Shown here: piece after piece, positions 22,037-34,192 of the stretch
Position numbering within the stretch: position 1 is the stretch's first letter
Layout: every line of letters begins with the position of its first letter
Assembly: GCA_963978905.1 (NCBI GenBank)
Contig: OZ022256.1
Coordinates: forward strand, 22,941,743 to 23,005,742
Length of the DNA stretch: 64,000 bases
Source of the DNA: Trichostrongylus colubriformis
Lineage: Eukaryota; Nematoda; Chromadorea; Rhabditida; Trichostrongylidae
Reading direction: 5' to 3'
Made by a program: the position numbers and the translations under genes
The notes under the pieces: model-generated
Databases searched by the model: none
What the model saw: only the letters and a program-made list of their open reading frames with translations
What the model was told of the DNA's origin: nothing

Positions 22037-23677
22037 ATGTCCACGGATCCCTTTCAGCGAAGGGTCTCTCTCGCTGAAGGATCTCGAGCCCTTAGGTGGC
22101 AAGGCTACGTGGCGCGATTCCAGGTGGCGAACAGGAGGCCAATCGTGCACCAAAGCCCACCATGCACTTGCTCTGAGACGCAGGTGGTTTCAGGGGATGG
22201 ACTCCCTGCTTCAGCTGTGCTGCGCTGATTCATACACTCTATATCCATGCAGTCTCTTCTTGCATACGTCTGGGGCGTTCTGTATATTGAAAATTGTATC
22301 TTGCATTCTGTTCAACCAAAAGCTTGCAATCTAACGATTGGGAGGTTCATGAAAGTCCGGAATCGTCTTCAGTAAATAACCCTAAAAGTCTACCTCGAAA
22401 TAGCATGGCTAGCTATCCTGGGTATACTCAGCCCCCCCCCCCCCCGTCAAAGCCTGGCAAGCTGCTCGTGAGTCTTTATCTTGTCAGAAACAGCAATAAG
22501 TACGGGCCTCATTCCCCTTAAGCTGAGGGAGTCCCCAATAAGGCAGCTTAGGGTAGGACCGCTCAGGAGAGGCTGCTACATTTTCAGAGCTATAACAGGC
22601 TGCCTGATTCGAGAAGGACTGAGATAGTGATCTTTCACCGCACGAACATTTGCATAAGAAGCGAGTATCGCAGGTCTGATTATGCGAGCTTGGAAGATTA
22701 AGTACAACGTCATTGGACTGACCGAGACGACAAAACATCGCCCGCTACACACCGGTTACGAGAATGGAGAAGGACTATTCCTTGGGATATGCGACAAAAG
22801 AGATGTTGGCGGTGTGGGCGTCTTCGTCAACACGCACTTAGCCAGGAACATCGATTCATACGACAATCTGACAACGCGAATAGGTTGGTCCATCTTCGTC
22901 GGCCACGCACCAACATCAAGCTACGACGAGAACTGCATTTTATGTGGAATTGCAAAAGTTCTATAGGGGAAACTATACCCTCTTCAAAGTCGTCGTCGAC
23001 GTTCCCATCGCTAAGATCAACCTAGAAGAAGGGATAACGAACTTCAAAGGGACTCATGGAGTAGAATGAGCAGGGTGAAAGGTTACCGAGTTCATTATGT
23101 TGAGTAACTCCATCCATGGTTCAGAAGCCCTCTCATACGCGGGGGTTACCCGGTGGAGAGTTTCATAGCGAGATCGATCACGTCATCTTCAATCGAAGAT
23201 TTTGCCCAGTCGACGTCGCTGTTGTTCCAAAATACTATAAGGGATCAGACCATCGACTCATCCGCGCAGTATTTCTCTTTTCTATACATGGAAAGAGCCG
23301 CAAAATTTAAGGAGCAAAGATACAAGACAATCATCAACTGGGAACACTTCGTTTCTCTCGCAGATGTATGGGAGGATTTCGTTATCGAAAAAAAATCGAC
23401 GATGAGTTCCACCGGCTTGCTGAACATCACGATAGTGCCAGGAGGAGAGAGAGTGTGAAAGCCATCAAGTGGCATCTCTCCTCTGAAACTCTGGAGCTGA
23501 TCCACTAACGCAGAGTCGCACGAACAGCAGGTAATTACCAACCGACGTCCGGACTTGCGAAGCATTGCAGAGAGGCGAAAAAACGATCTCAAGGAGAGAA
23601 TGGCAACAGTGCTCGCTGAAGCAGCAGAGGCAGAGAGGAGCATTCGCAATGCTCGCAAAAATTTTGCCAGTTATAGG

Positions 23678-25085
23678 CAGGGTCAAGCCTCCGTTGAGGA
23701 ATCCTCAACAGGGGGGTCGTATTTGGTCCGCTAGGAGGGGGGGGGTCGTAATTGTTGAGGTAGGCAGTGATCAGCAGAATTTCTCGGGCTCAGGGTCTAA
23801 AGTGTAAGGGGAGAAGTGATTCAATTGACTAAATGGGTTCGAACTCAAAACTAGTTTAACTTAATCATCATGGAAACCTCATGCATGGCGCAATCCACAA
23901 CGAAACCGGCCAGTACCAATAATTCTTTCGTTGGTCCGCTGACACCGAAACCACGTACAGAGACACTTCCGGAATTCACCGATAAGTCGTGGAAAGCGAT
24001 ATCTATCAACGGGTACCACCGTGGATGGACACTCCGGAAACAATGAGATGAGAGCGGAAAATTGGCTGATATTGACTTTCTTCATATCTTACTACGATCG
24101 CAAGTACGTAGTCTAGTGTTAGCGGCCACTATGCGGACCGGAAAAACGTTTATATTCATTGAGAATATGGATGAAATCCTCATGCATGGCGCATCCCACA
24201 GAAAAGCTGACCGACGCGTCCCGCCTTCCCACTAGGCCTCCGAAAGCGAAGGATGCATACTGGAAAAATTTCAGTTACAATGAATCGATTTTTGGGAAGA
24301 TTCGTGGGAAGATCTCGCAAATTCGACGAAAAAAATCTTTCCTCAACTGGCTTTTTTGAACTTTTCGTGCTTCGTTTTGAAGATATGGCATAGCTCAGGC
24401 AGTCATTCGAAAGCGACAACCTTGCAGACCCTGCTTCACCCAAACGAACTCATATGGTTAAGTTTGAAGGAAGTTATGGCCATTTCCGTGAAACACTTCG
24501 AAATTTTCCTCATCAAATCCTCATCACCCTTCCCTCAAAATAACTTCCTTCGTTTTGAAGATATGGCATAGTTCAGGGAGTCGTTCGAAAGCGACAACCT
24601 AGCAGACTCTGCTTCACCAAAAAGAACTCATGCGGTTAAGTTTGAAGGAAGTTATAGCCATTTCCGTGAAACACTTCGAAATTTTCCTCAACTAATCCTC
24701 AACTGGAATTCCATATCGAGAACTAAGCAACCATTAGGGAAAGCAAGCGGCCAATAGATAGGTCTAAGGGAGTTATTAGGAAAACAGTTTACAGCTGCTT
24801 GAAAGATTGGCTCTAGGTAAAGTTTGAAGTATTTCCAAAATGCTGGAATTTAGCACGGGGAAGATTCCGCGCTCCATTGTGATCGCCGTGTCGCACCTAT
24901 TCTTTTCACGCATAATTGTCGGCGATTCGTTCCTCTTTTTGTTTTCTTGTTGTTTTATAATGTTCTTTCGGTGTTTAGGGACTTAGGGCATGAGTGAAAG
25001 GGGGGTCGTATTGAGGCCCCTTTTTTTTTTGGGGGGGGGGGTCGTATTTTTTGAAAATTTTCCTCATCTGGACGCTTGACCCTGG
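23678..25085. mobile_element. hAT-type non-autonomous element with 8-bp target duplication
   Basis: Ends CAGGGTCAAGC at the left and GCTTGACCCTG at the right. Both sides are flanked by GTTATAGG (23670-23677 and 25086-25093), and removing the insert restores colinearity with the intact RTE copy. Eight-base duplications and CAGGG ends are hallmarks of the hAT superfamily. The 1.4-kb body has no transposase frame; internal blocks are duplicated (the CGTTTTGAAGATATGGCATAG block occurs twice, near 24371 and 24550). Confidence 0.8.
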
Positions 25086-25566
25086 TTATAGGACCAAAGT
25101 GACCGGTCTTCAGTGTCCTAACGGAGTGACTGCTTCCCGAAGGGCGATCGAAAAGGTCATTTCGAGTTCTACTCGGATCTCTCCGATGGCCATGTCCACC
25201 TGCCTAGAAGCAATCTGAAGCAGGATGGATATTTCGCTCCTTCAGTTCACACATGCGAAGTCTGACACGTCGATGAAGAATGGTACAACATCCGACCACG
25301 ACAGGATCAGACGGGAACATTCGAAGAATCTACCGCCATTTATTGGCAAAATTCTGGCCCGACTCTTCACACGCTACCTGTCAGAATGCAAGGTACCCAC
25401 CTCATAGAACACCAGCAGGACCATGTAGCTGTATAAAAAAAGAGATCCACAGACATTGGCAACTACCATCCAATCTGCCTGTCTGTACTTTACAAGCCTT
25501 TTACTCAAGTCATCTTGAATGGGATTGGCAGAACTTCAAGGAAGGATAGCCATGCGAGCAAGCCGG

Positions 25567-25728
25567 GTTTCGGAGAGGGGTCAGTACAATGGTTTAAATG
25601 CACACGTTCACTAGGCTCATTGAAGTGTCGCTAGAGTACAATATGCCGTTTCGGAGAGGGGTCAGTACAATCGTTTAAATGCACACGTTCACTAGGCTCA
25701 TTGAAGTGTCGCTAGAGTACAATATGCC
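25567..25728 (+). repeat. 81-bp tandem duplication inside RTE copy 2
   Basis: GTTTCGGAGAGGGGTCAGTA starts at 25567 and again at 25648; the two units differ at about one base. It duplicates part of the RT coding region and adds to the pseudogene damage. Confidence 0.8.
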
Positions 25729-26825
25729 GTTATGCCTCACACTCATCCATTTGAAGAAAGCCTTCGACTCCGTTGAGACAGAAGCTATCGAAGCCCTGGT
25801 AAACAAGGGTGTACCTACTCAGTGCATAAACATAGTTCGTGAGCTCTATAGCAAATTCACGACCAAAATTTCACCATTCCAAAAGGTAGTCATCATCGAC
25901 GTGAAGAGAGCGATTGGACAAGGCGACACCATTTCACCTGAACTTTTTAGCGCTGCTTTAAGAGCGTCGTGAACCTACGCTTCGCTGATGACATGGTACT
26001 TATGACATCGATAATTCAGCAAGCTGAGCGAATGCTAGCTGATTCCGACTGCGAAAGTGAAAAAATCGATTCACAGCTGAAGCTAACAAAGACGATATTC
26101 ATGTGGAACGGATTGGTAGCTGAAGCCCCATTCACGCTCAACAGAACGAGCATCGCTGAATGCTCCAGCTATGTGTACCAAGGACAGGAAGTCAATATGA
26201 TGAAGGGCTCCTGATTACCATTATCAGCACCAGGCAGGGCTGCGCAAGAGAGAAATTGTGGCTAGGGAAACCTTCAAAACCATCAAGGGAGTAATGAAGA
26301 CGAAAAACACTCAGCTCCGAGCTCTCTCGTAGATTCCGCTGTTCTTCCTACCTTGACATATGTATGCCAGAGACTACGTAAGCAGAAAGAGCATGCGGTC
26401 GTTGTCATTCAACGTGCTATCGAAAGGATCCTGCTCGGAGTACACCGATACACGCAAGTGCAGGAGGATCCGGAGTTGCGAACTCCGTCGACGATCGAAG
26501 ATCAAGGTCGCCGCTGTATTTGCCAAGGAATCGAAGATCAAATGGGCCGTACACATCATGCAAATCGCAATGGCCGTTGGACCAGAGCGGCTACCGACTC
26601 GCTCTCGGGACGTCAAGCGAACACGGCAGCGACCGCCGGCCCTATGATCGGTCTGCACATGGGCTCTGCGCAAAGGGAACGAAAAACTGCGTGTCTCCGG
26701 AGTTAGAAGGATTTACTGGACTCTGGCTCGCGACAAGGGCGAATGGAGACATCGCTGACCCGCTCGAGACTCTCGATTAGCAACGGAACGACAGATGACC
26801 GGTGATAAGTGGGTTCCGTTCTCTA

Positions 26826-27290
26826 TCCTTACTATATATAAAACGCTTCGTCTGTCTGTCCCTCCGTCACTCCGTCTGTCACGAAATTCATATCTCACGT
26901 CGCAGTAGAGCTGGGACTCTGATTTTTTAAAGTGATATGGGGGTGGTAAGGGAACATCAGTGGTGAGGGAACGGAAGTGCTAGCAACTGATAAGGGTTGA
27001 TAAGGAGCCTCGAAAGGCGAATGGCGAGAAATTGATATCACGCGTCGCAGCAAAGCTGGGACTCTGGGTTTTTAAAGTGATATAGGGGTTGGTAAGGGAA
27101 CATCAGTGGTGAGGGAACGGAAGTGATAGCAACTGATAAGGGCTGATAAGGAGCCTCGAAAGGCGAATGGCGAGAAATTGATATCTCGCGTCGCAGCAAA
27201 GCTGGGACTCTCAATGCTTAAAGTTTTTTTATCACGCCATCTTCTCTGCTTTTTCCAATTCAATAGCTCAGCTGAAAGCATAGGAATTTC
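26826..27290 (+). repeat. TATATA/GTCTGTCTG repeat family, copy A, with 145-bp tandem units
   Basis: Begins TACTATATATAAAACG then GTCTGTCTGTCCCTCCGTC. A unit starting near CATATCTCACGTCGCAG recurs at about 26880, 27025 and 27170, each with GCTGGGACTCT and TGATAAGG...GATAAGGAGCCTCG. Inverted relatives lie at 27700-28170 and 33340-33861. The AT start and lack of inverted ends recall non-autonomous Helitrons, but no CTRR end or hairpin was identified, so the class is open. Confidence 0.55.
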
Positions 27291-27463
27291 CACTTAATTC
27301 CACGCACAACTGTGGTCGTGCCGATCAAACCCATTTTGCACAATATCGCCATAGATGGCGCGCAGTAGTGTGCGCCCGCCAACTGGTCATCCATAAGTGA
27401 GCATCGTCGACGTCTGATCATTGGTGTACGGCATTCAAGATACGAATCGAATGTCGAATCGTC

Positions 27464-27682
27464 TTAATAGTAGTTGAACTGTGGTGGATCTTGCATGAGA
27501 TCCAAGTATGCATCTGGAGGCGATGCTTTATCAAGTGACTGTGCAGGCAGTAGCTTTGGCCATTGAGGGCCAACAAGGAGATTGGGATATGCTGGTTTTG
27601 CAGCTACATCGTCATGAGAAACTGACACTTCAACTATGGCGGTCGCATTGTAGAGTGGTGCGCCCAGTTTGATCGCATGCAA
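27464..27682 (-). CDS. Cadherin-repeat-like exon fragment
   Basis: After an ATTAGCAG acceptor the minus frame reads LHAIKLGAPLYNATAIVEVS, then VSHDDVAAKPAYPNLL, and stops about 70 residues in. The pattern A..(L/G)G.P.L.A.A.VEV.V is the end of an extracellular cadherin repeat, where ...V.V.D.ND normally follows; the calcium-binding Asp residues are only partly kept. With 28696-28802 it may belong to one minus-strand cadherin gene, or be a decayed fragment. Confidence 0.35.
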   Translation of the reverse strand: MHAIKLGAPLYNATAIVEVSVSHDDVAAKPAYPNLLVGPQWPKLLPAQSLDKASPPDAYLDLMQDPPQFNYY

Positions 27683-27699
27683 CTGCTAATGGCTTCTAT

Positions 27700-28170
27700 G
27701 AATCTGAACCGTTGAATCGTTATCAGCTTCAATAAGTCATCAAGGAGTTCCCTGGTCATCTCATGTAACACCTATAACTGTGAACACTTCACTGTCAGCT
27801 GGAAAGCGAGGCGGATTGGGCGACTCCTGCTTCCGACGCTCCTTATCGAATCTTATCAACCGTATCAAGTTGGAGCGCCCACCACCAATGTCCCCGTCCC
27901 GAATCGCTAAAAACCTCCGAGTCTCAACGTCCTAGGATCAATGCGAAAGGTGAAAAGGATTTGGCGACAGTAGCTCCCCAACACTTCTTATCAGCTACTA
28001 TCAGTTGTTATCGGAACCGGTTCCCTACCACTACTGTCCACGCGTCAACCCCCACATCACCTGCGAAAATCTAAAATGTGTGGCCTTGCTGCGACGTGCT
28101 ACATGAATTTCTTGACACACATATACACACATACTCACATACACGCATGCACACAGGTGACTATACATAG
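27700..28170 (-). repeat. Repeat family of 26826, copy B (inverted)
   Basis: Read on the minus strand it starts in a CA/CACATA-rich stretch (28105-28165) and contains the CATGTAGCACGTCGCAGC, GATAACAACTGATAGTAGC and CCTAGGACGTTGAGAC blocks shared with 33340-33861. Confidence 0.5.
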
Positions 28171-28695
28171 AAGGATGGTCCACCTAAAATCTCATGGTTG
28201 CAAATATTGAAAGCAAGGCCATGATGATCGTAAAGTCCAAAAATTCATAAGCACCACCATACTAATTTTGAACTTTCGCTAAACTTGTAGACCTCCTATG
28301 GCTTCGATAAATCCAACAAAAATTAAACAAACTATTGCGGCTCTTTTCCATTACACGCTGAAATCTGTAAAACTCTGGTAGTGCTCCCAAACTGATAAAA
28401 TACCGACAAAAAATTGCTCCCACAAAAACCAATGTGACACTTCATGGCAACAAAAAACTCAACTGTACCTCACATAGAAATTAGTGGTGATTGATAGCAC
28501 ATCTGACACCGAAGAAACAGTAGAGATGATACACAATACAGTTGCAAAGCTATTGCGCTTTGCGAACACAAGGGGGGAATGATACAGGGTTTACTATTCT
28601 TCCAACAACTTGCTATGCTGAAGATATGAAACAGAACGGTAATACATTTAACATCAGAGATAAGAGATTCGGAATACAATCCATCCCAACCGCAC
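28171..28695. other. Unassigned, possible intron of the cadherin-like gene
   Basis: AT-rich and without a repeat or exon I can support. Confidence 0.25.
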
Positions 28696-28802
28696 CTGTT
28701 TTCGAAAAACGGCGCGTTTGGACCGGCACGTCTGATTGTCAGCCACACATGGCTGACGGGTCCGAACCAGCTGATTCGGTGCCAGCCACCGGTGACGGAC
28801 AC
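28696..28802 (-). CDS. Second cadherin-like exon fragment
   Basis: The minus frame ends GPVSHVWLTIRR then AGPNAPFFEN at an AACAG/GTGCGG donor. NAPFFEN matches the ND-NAP-F-E linker between cadherin repeats, and the preceding alternating hydrophobics fit the last strand of a repeat. The canonical DxND is degraded. Support is only by motif shape. Confidence 0.25.
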
Positions 28803-29204
28803 AGTCGCGAATGGGTTAAGGAACAGCTAATGCTCGAGAAACCAACTCAAATGTTCACCGAATTACTTAGTGCCTTCCCACTACTTCTCATAAACTTGTT
28901 TATCACTGCAATGCATAAAATGTAACGTTTGGAACATGATCTCTATCTCTGTACGATCTCAATCCAGACAGAAGTGTTTGAACACCTCTAATGAAAGAGA
29001 CAGTTCTAAACCGACCTGATTGATGCTCAATTAAGATGCAAAAATCCGGTGACACGGAACATTTCACAAGATCTTGGCTTTGTTCTAAACGCCAATTTTG
29101 ACAGTGTTCAGTGGGAGTATCACTGCATGGCAAAACTGCATTCAAGGAACATCGGGGAGTAATAGCTCAGGTGTTCAGAGTGGCCAAGTTAGGCGTCGTT
29201 CATA

Positions 29205-29345
29205 CTTTGCGGTGTCGGCGACAGGGCGTGACTGCGTGTCTCCCGCTCTGCCACCCTATCTCGTTGCCTGCGTCCTCTCTGCACTTCCCCGTGCCACTCT
29301 GCCTCGCTGCCCGTGAACGCAGCCACGCCCTGCCGGCGCAAAGAG
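29205..29345. repeat. Short foldback (TTTGCG...AGGGCGTG ends)
   Basis: TTTGCGGTGTCGGCGACAGGGCGTG is answered by CACGCCCTGCCGGCGCAAAG; with the spacer it forms a 141-bp hairpin-like unit. A small MITE is likely. Confidence 0.45.
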
Positions 29346-29574
29346 TGAATCAGTGAAGGAAAGCTAAGGCAGTAGGAAGAGGGTATGTCCCCCAATTGCA
29401 GCGCAATGTGTTGACAGGACCTTACAGCACGCAAGCACATCCATAGTGAAATATTTTGACGCGTATCACGGCTACGTCCTGTTCTGGAATCGCGCGATCC
29501 TCGACTCGACTGATGCTCAATGTTACGACGACATGTCCACCGTCAAAACGGACAAGTAGACAGGGACCAAATTA

Positions 29575-30930
29575 AGCTGACGAGGAAGGTCTTCCAACTC
29601 ATGACGCGCTTTTTGAATGCCGCTTTTTGCATGTATGGGGGTACATACAGGAAGCATATAACTGATGTCCATTTTTGCTGAGCGGCCCTACGAATGCCAA
29701 AAAAGGGGTTGATGGTTCGATCCCCGCCGAGGTCAAATTTTTGCAAAATTTGGATTTTCAGTTTTTGGGCTCAAAAACACCTAAATATGAAAAATAAGTG
29801 CAGTCATCACATTCAGAGTTCCAGACTACCCTCTACTGTCAGTTTTCAGCAAGTTTGACAGTCCAATCTTTTGACTTTTCAGCGCTCATAGCTCACGAAC
29901 GAGGCGTTTTTGCGTGGAACGGATTTGATATTCGTGTTCAGGAGGTCGAACTACCCCCAGGTGTAAGTTTCCAGCCCAATCGAAGTTTTGAGCCAAATTC
30001 GAAAATTTGGGCTGGGCATTGGTATACCTTCGACTGCACTTTCAACGAAGGAGAGGACGGTATCACTTGTCAAGAAATCCTGACTATTTCTCTTGCTTGA
30101 TGCTTGGTTGGTCAAGTAATAACGATAGGCATCCATGCTGTGCATATTCCACTGATTTTCAGCGATTTTGCTAGTTATTCGCTTCTACAAATAGAAAGGG
30201 CACCATGTATACATGACCAAACGTCTTTCTCGAAGTTAGGGTCAAAATTTGGATTTGGCTAGAAATGTGTCCCCAAGGGTTGTTTGACCCCCTGAACACG
30301 AATATAACACTCATTTTGCGCGAAATCGCGAATTTCGAGCGCTACGGGCATTTATGTGTCCAAAAAAGTCAGATCACCAAATTCACTGAAAATTCGTAAA
30401 CAGAGTCATTTCGGCATTCTGTCAACGAAAATCATGGTCACTTGGTATAAACAGACATATCTGAAGATGAAAAAGTGAAGGCAAAAACAAATGCAAAACT
30501 TCGGCATGGCTGGGACCCGAACCACCAACCCATGCCTTTCGTCCGTTTGGGAGTCCATCATCGTATCCAGTAGGCCATCCGATCGCTGCACCACCACCAC
30601 ATCGAGGAACCGTTGTGAAACTGCTGCACACTTTCAGTACATGGTGGAGGTAAGATTTTCTTTTTTCCCGTATTTGACTTTGTTTTGGATGTGAAATGGA
30701 AGAACACCTTTGGATCTGCACATGGTCAAGGTTACAAGGAGTATGCATTACAATAAGTGGGTTAAAATCGCCTTTTTGGAAGGAATTTTTTTTACTCCTT
30801 TTTTGGCATTCGTAGGGTCGCTCAGCAAAAATGGAAGTTAGTTATATGTTTCATGTAGGTACCCCCATATGATGGAAAAAACCGTTTCCCAAAAGCGCGT
30901 CATGACCTGAAAGACCTCCCTTGTGAGCGC
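29575..30930. mobile_element. 1.35-kb foldback element with a tRNA-like segment inside
   Basis: The outer arms (about 29575-29705 and 30800-30930) are inverted copies; the best block is CCATTTTTGCTGAGCG.CCCTACGAATGCC. Inner blocks such as CGTGTTCAGG(A/G)GGTCGAACTACCCC near 29932 and its inverse near 30300 resemble the palindrome at 19883-20510. No transposase. Confidence 0.55.
30495..30606 (-). repeat. tRNA-like (SINE-type) segment
   Basis: On the minus strand GTGGTGGTGCAGCGATCGG resembles an A box, and GGTTGGTGGTTCGGGTCCC about 60 bp later resembles a B box. This could be a SINE head captured in the foldback. Too diverged for a functional tRNA. Confidence 0.4.
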
Positions 30931-33069
30931 TAATGCTGTGATTTCCTAATCTGTTCCGATTGCAGATGCAAGATATGCAAACCTTTACAGATGTCTACTT
31001 AAAGGCACAATTAGGGGTAAGGGAAAATTAAGATCTGGGAGTACATGTTCTCTGAAAACGAACCTTCTACTTCAGAAGAGGTCACATGTGATGAAAATCG
31101 CATTTTAAAAAAAACGCGGCTTGGGGTCTTATGACGACCCCGCAGTACGGCATGTCGTTATGCGGTTATGCGGCCGGAGGAGTCGCCGTGGAGGGGCGGG
31201 ACAACAATCGCGGCCGGCTGGTTCAGACTCGGGCTTGTCTTCAGTCCACTACGGCTAGAGACGCAGAGGGCGAGAGAGAGGAGGGGGATTTTTGGGTTCC
31301 TATTTCTCGGTTTTTTCGCCGTTTCATGTCGTTCTTTCTCTACTGTTATATTGCTGAGCACCTCTACTTTCGTAATCCCCCAATTTGCCAAATTTACCCC
31401 TCCCGGTGTCTTTAAGAGACGAGGCAAACTTCTCGAACGAACAATAGCAGTCCAGAACTGATCTTCAATCTGAACACAGCATAGGATAGATTGTTGTGCT
31501 CAGATTGAATAGCTGAGCTGTAGTAAAACAAAATGACCAAGAAATCCGTTATGAGGAGAAGCGAAGTCCAATACCTTTGAGCAATTTCCAAGTAGTTTTT
31601 ACAATATAAAATAGGCGTTGTTAAAGAATAGGTTCAGTCTAAAGCACGCACAGGTCGTAAATCAAGCAAGATACGACGACGTCCAGAATTTCTGTGCTGA
31701 ACACCCGAATGTTCACAGAAGTTCCACTTGTCCACTTGATTGAGCGAATTCTTGGGTAGTAGTTCCTGAAAATTTGAGATTTATTAGCCACTATCCTATC
31801 AAAACCTCAGATTGGTACCGTTTACATTTACAAAGTTGAACCAGAACATCCTTTGAGCCACCAATCTAGTTTTACAACCGCATTTCTCATCGCAACGCCT
31901 CCCATTCGTTTCCTAACTTTCGCTCCTCAACAGACTGTACAGAAGATAATTTTTCAGGAATGGAGCTTATTGTTAGAATGGAGTCAAGCCAAATTACCAA
32001 AATAAACTGTGCAGCACGGCCTGCCTCAAAACCGTATTGATGCATCAGGTTGCAGAGATCGGATGGTGACATTAAGACATTGTGTATACATACACATTAA
32101 GGTTGTAAGGAAAGCTTCGGCCGGTTTTGTGCGTACACAATAGTAATCCTAATTTTAAAGCGCATCAGTTTAGACCAACTTACATATTGCGCTCCTCAGA
32201 TGAAAAAAGTTGCTCTTTTGATGTAGGCTTCTCTTGGAATTCCATGAGGTCTTTGCATTGAAAGGGAAATTCCACAATGCACAGCAAAAAGACACTTCTT
32301 GGATGATTTCATTTCACATGTTCCAGTTTGGTCGAATCGCAACGGAGGGACAATTTGTCCCTAACTTCAGAGGTGCAGAAAGGAGAATGATTTGCTAGAA
32401 TTTCCGATGGATCAAAACACTTCGATTGAAACGGCAGGGAGGATGAGCGTCCGTATTCGCAAGGGATATTTGGAAGTATATGCCTTCCCGAAACAGGTGT
32501 GATTGACCACCTTAGATTGCTTGGATTCGCCAAAGATTTAAAAAATGGGTGCTGCGCGTCCTACGGAGCAGCCATGCGCGACCGCTTTTCTATATAAAGT
32601 CTTGCGAAAATTGAGGGAGATATAAGCTGCAAGTTGCAAGTCTTACTTTTCCGTTTGACCCCTCAGATCTAGCGCTAACCAATCTCCACTTTTCGGATTA
32701 TCTGGAAAGCTCTTTCAATAGTAGCTTGTTCAAGAAGCATGATGATTTGGAGTGGACTTTTTGCGATTTCGCGCCTTTTCATCGAAAAGGGACATGCAAT
32801 ATGCATCATTTTGGCAAAAATGTGACAAATCTAGGTGCTTATTATGCAGGAAAAGATGCAGTTTGAGCCAAGTAATGATCACCCAGAGGTAAAGTTGGGG
32901 AGAGGGGGCAAAACTTTCCTCACGACCTGATATCAACACGTCCGTCTTTTCTCCCTAACGTCAGTTCCGTGCCACCGCAAAGTCCACTTTATTCTTAGAC
33001 GTCGCCACTTGTTCCTATCCAACGTTTCCACAGCAGAGGGCTTTTCTCTCAGTAAACCAGATTATGACG
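30931..33069. other. Largely unassigned; possible further cadherin-like fragment
   Basis: A minus frame at 31887-32072 contains YGFEAGRAAQFILVI before a TTG/GTAATT donor-like site, which resembles a cadherin LDxE...F.L.V block. The phrase CCCTCCCGGTGTCTTTAAG near 31396 is the tail of the repeat at 2033. Otherwise no gene or repeat recognised. Confidence 0.25.
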
Positions 33070-34192
33070 AACCAGTTGGCTGGCGCGCACTACTGCGTGC
33101 GATTCGCGGCAGTGTGGTGAAAAATGGATTCGATAAATACCGACTGATCAGTGTGACTACCGAATTTCCAATCGCCTTATTCAATGCGAATTCAATTAAA
33201 AAGCTCTGTAAAGGGAAGTAAACTTGCACCCAACGTCCACATATTCAAGGATGACCGATATAAGCAAACTGGCATAACTTCGTCACGAATCCACGCGGTA
33301 GTGTGCGCAAGCCAACTGGTAACATCAAACGCTTTTACTATAGCGATAGTATAGCAGTAGTGAGCGATGTACCGAATTTTATTCCTCCACTTCCTAATGG
33401 CTCTTATCAGCCCCTGTAAGCCGTTATCAGCTTCGATAAGGCACCATTGAAGTCCCCGTATCCTGCATTACCTGTGAATGGGAACACTCTACTGTCAGCT
33501 GGAAAAGCGAAACGGATTAGGTGACATTTGCCATTTCACGCCCCTTACCGTATCTTATCAACTGTTATCAAGTCGGATCACTCACTTTGAATGTCCCCGT
33601 TCCACCTTGCTAAACATGAGTGTCAGCGCTCTAGCATCAATGCGAAAGGCGAAACGGATTTGACGACGTCCGTCTTTCGAGGCTTCTTATCAGCCCTTAT
33701 CAGCTGCTATCACTTCCGGTCCACCACCGCTAGGGTCCCCTTAACACCCTTTATATCACTTGTAAAAATCAGGGTCCCAGCTCTACGCAAGATATGAATT
33801 TCGTGACAGAGAGACGGACACATACAGACAGACATACCAAGCAAATTATATATATAGTAGGATCTTTCGTCAAAAACTCATCGCTGAACTTAATGAATGT
33901 GTCCGTCTCTCTGTCACGCAATTCATCTTTTCCCTCACAATTAGATCACACTGGAACCCAATTAACAATTTTTAGTGTAAAATGGAGCATCGAGTGCACG
34001 CCTCGCCCACCGTGGGCGAAGCTTGACCTGTTCCATGGATGGTCTTTACTTCTTGTCCCATGCCCTACCCCATCCCACACTTGTTCCCATCTCCACAAGT
34101 CGATTTTCATATAAAACCTTATTTCGTGGCAGATCGACGGACACACGCACAGACAGACAGACACACTAAGCGAATTATATAGAGTAGGATCT
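33070..34192 (-). repeat. Repeat family of 26826, copies C and D
   Basis: Two AT-rich starts on the minus strand, near 33861 (CCTACTATATATATAATTTG) and near 34192 (CCTACTCTATATAATTCG), each followed by GTCTGTCTG text. Copy C runs to about 33340 and shares ATTTCGTGACAGAGAGACGG, GGGACCCTG and GATAAGGGCTGATAAG blocks with copy A. The phrase ACCAGTTGGC..GCGCACTACTGCG near 33073 also occurs inverted near 27370 and 33310 and in weaker form near 36393, marking another recurring end. Confidence 0.5.

Larger units (their letters stand above)
22037..26785 (+). mobile_element. RTE-type LINE, decayed copy 2, split by a hAT-like insertion
   Basis: Plus-strand relative of copy 1. Colinear matches run from the 5' untranslated part (CCACGGATCCCTTTCAGCG) through endonuclease (GLTETTKHRPLHT, VNTHLARNIDSYDN, SEIDHVIFNRRF) to RT ([26 protein letters not shown]) and the C-terminal MGRTHHANR region. 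Many frameshifts, stops and deletions break it. It is interrupted at 23678-25085 by a foreign element and contains an 81-bp tandem duplication near 25567. Confidence 0.85.

Noticed and set aside
23730..23810. Apparent similarity of RRGGVVIVEV-type text to 17.7 kb
   Set aside because: Lies in the hAT-like non-coding element; a coincidence of short frames.
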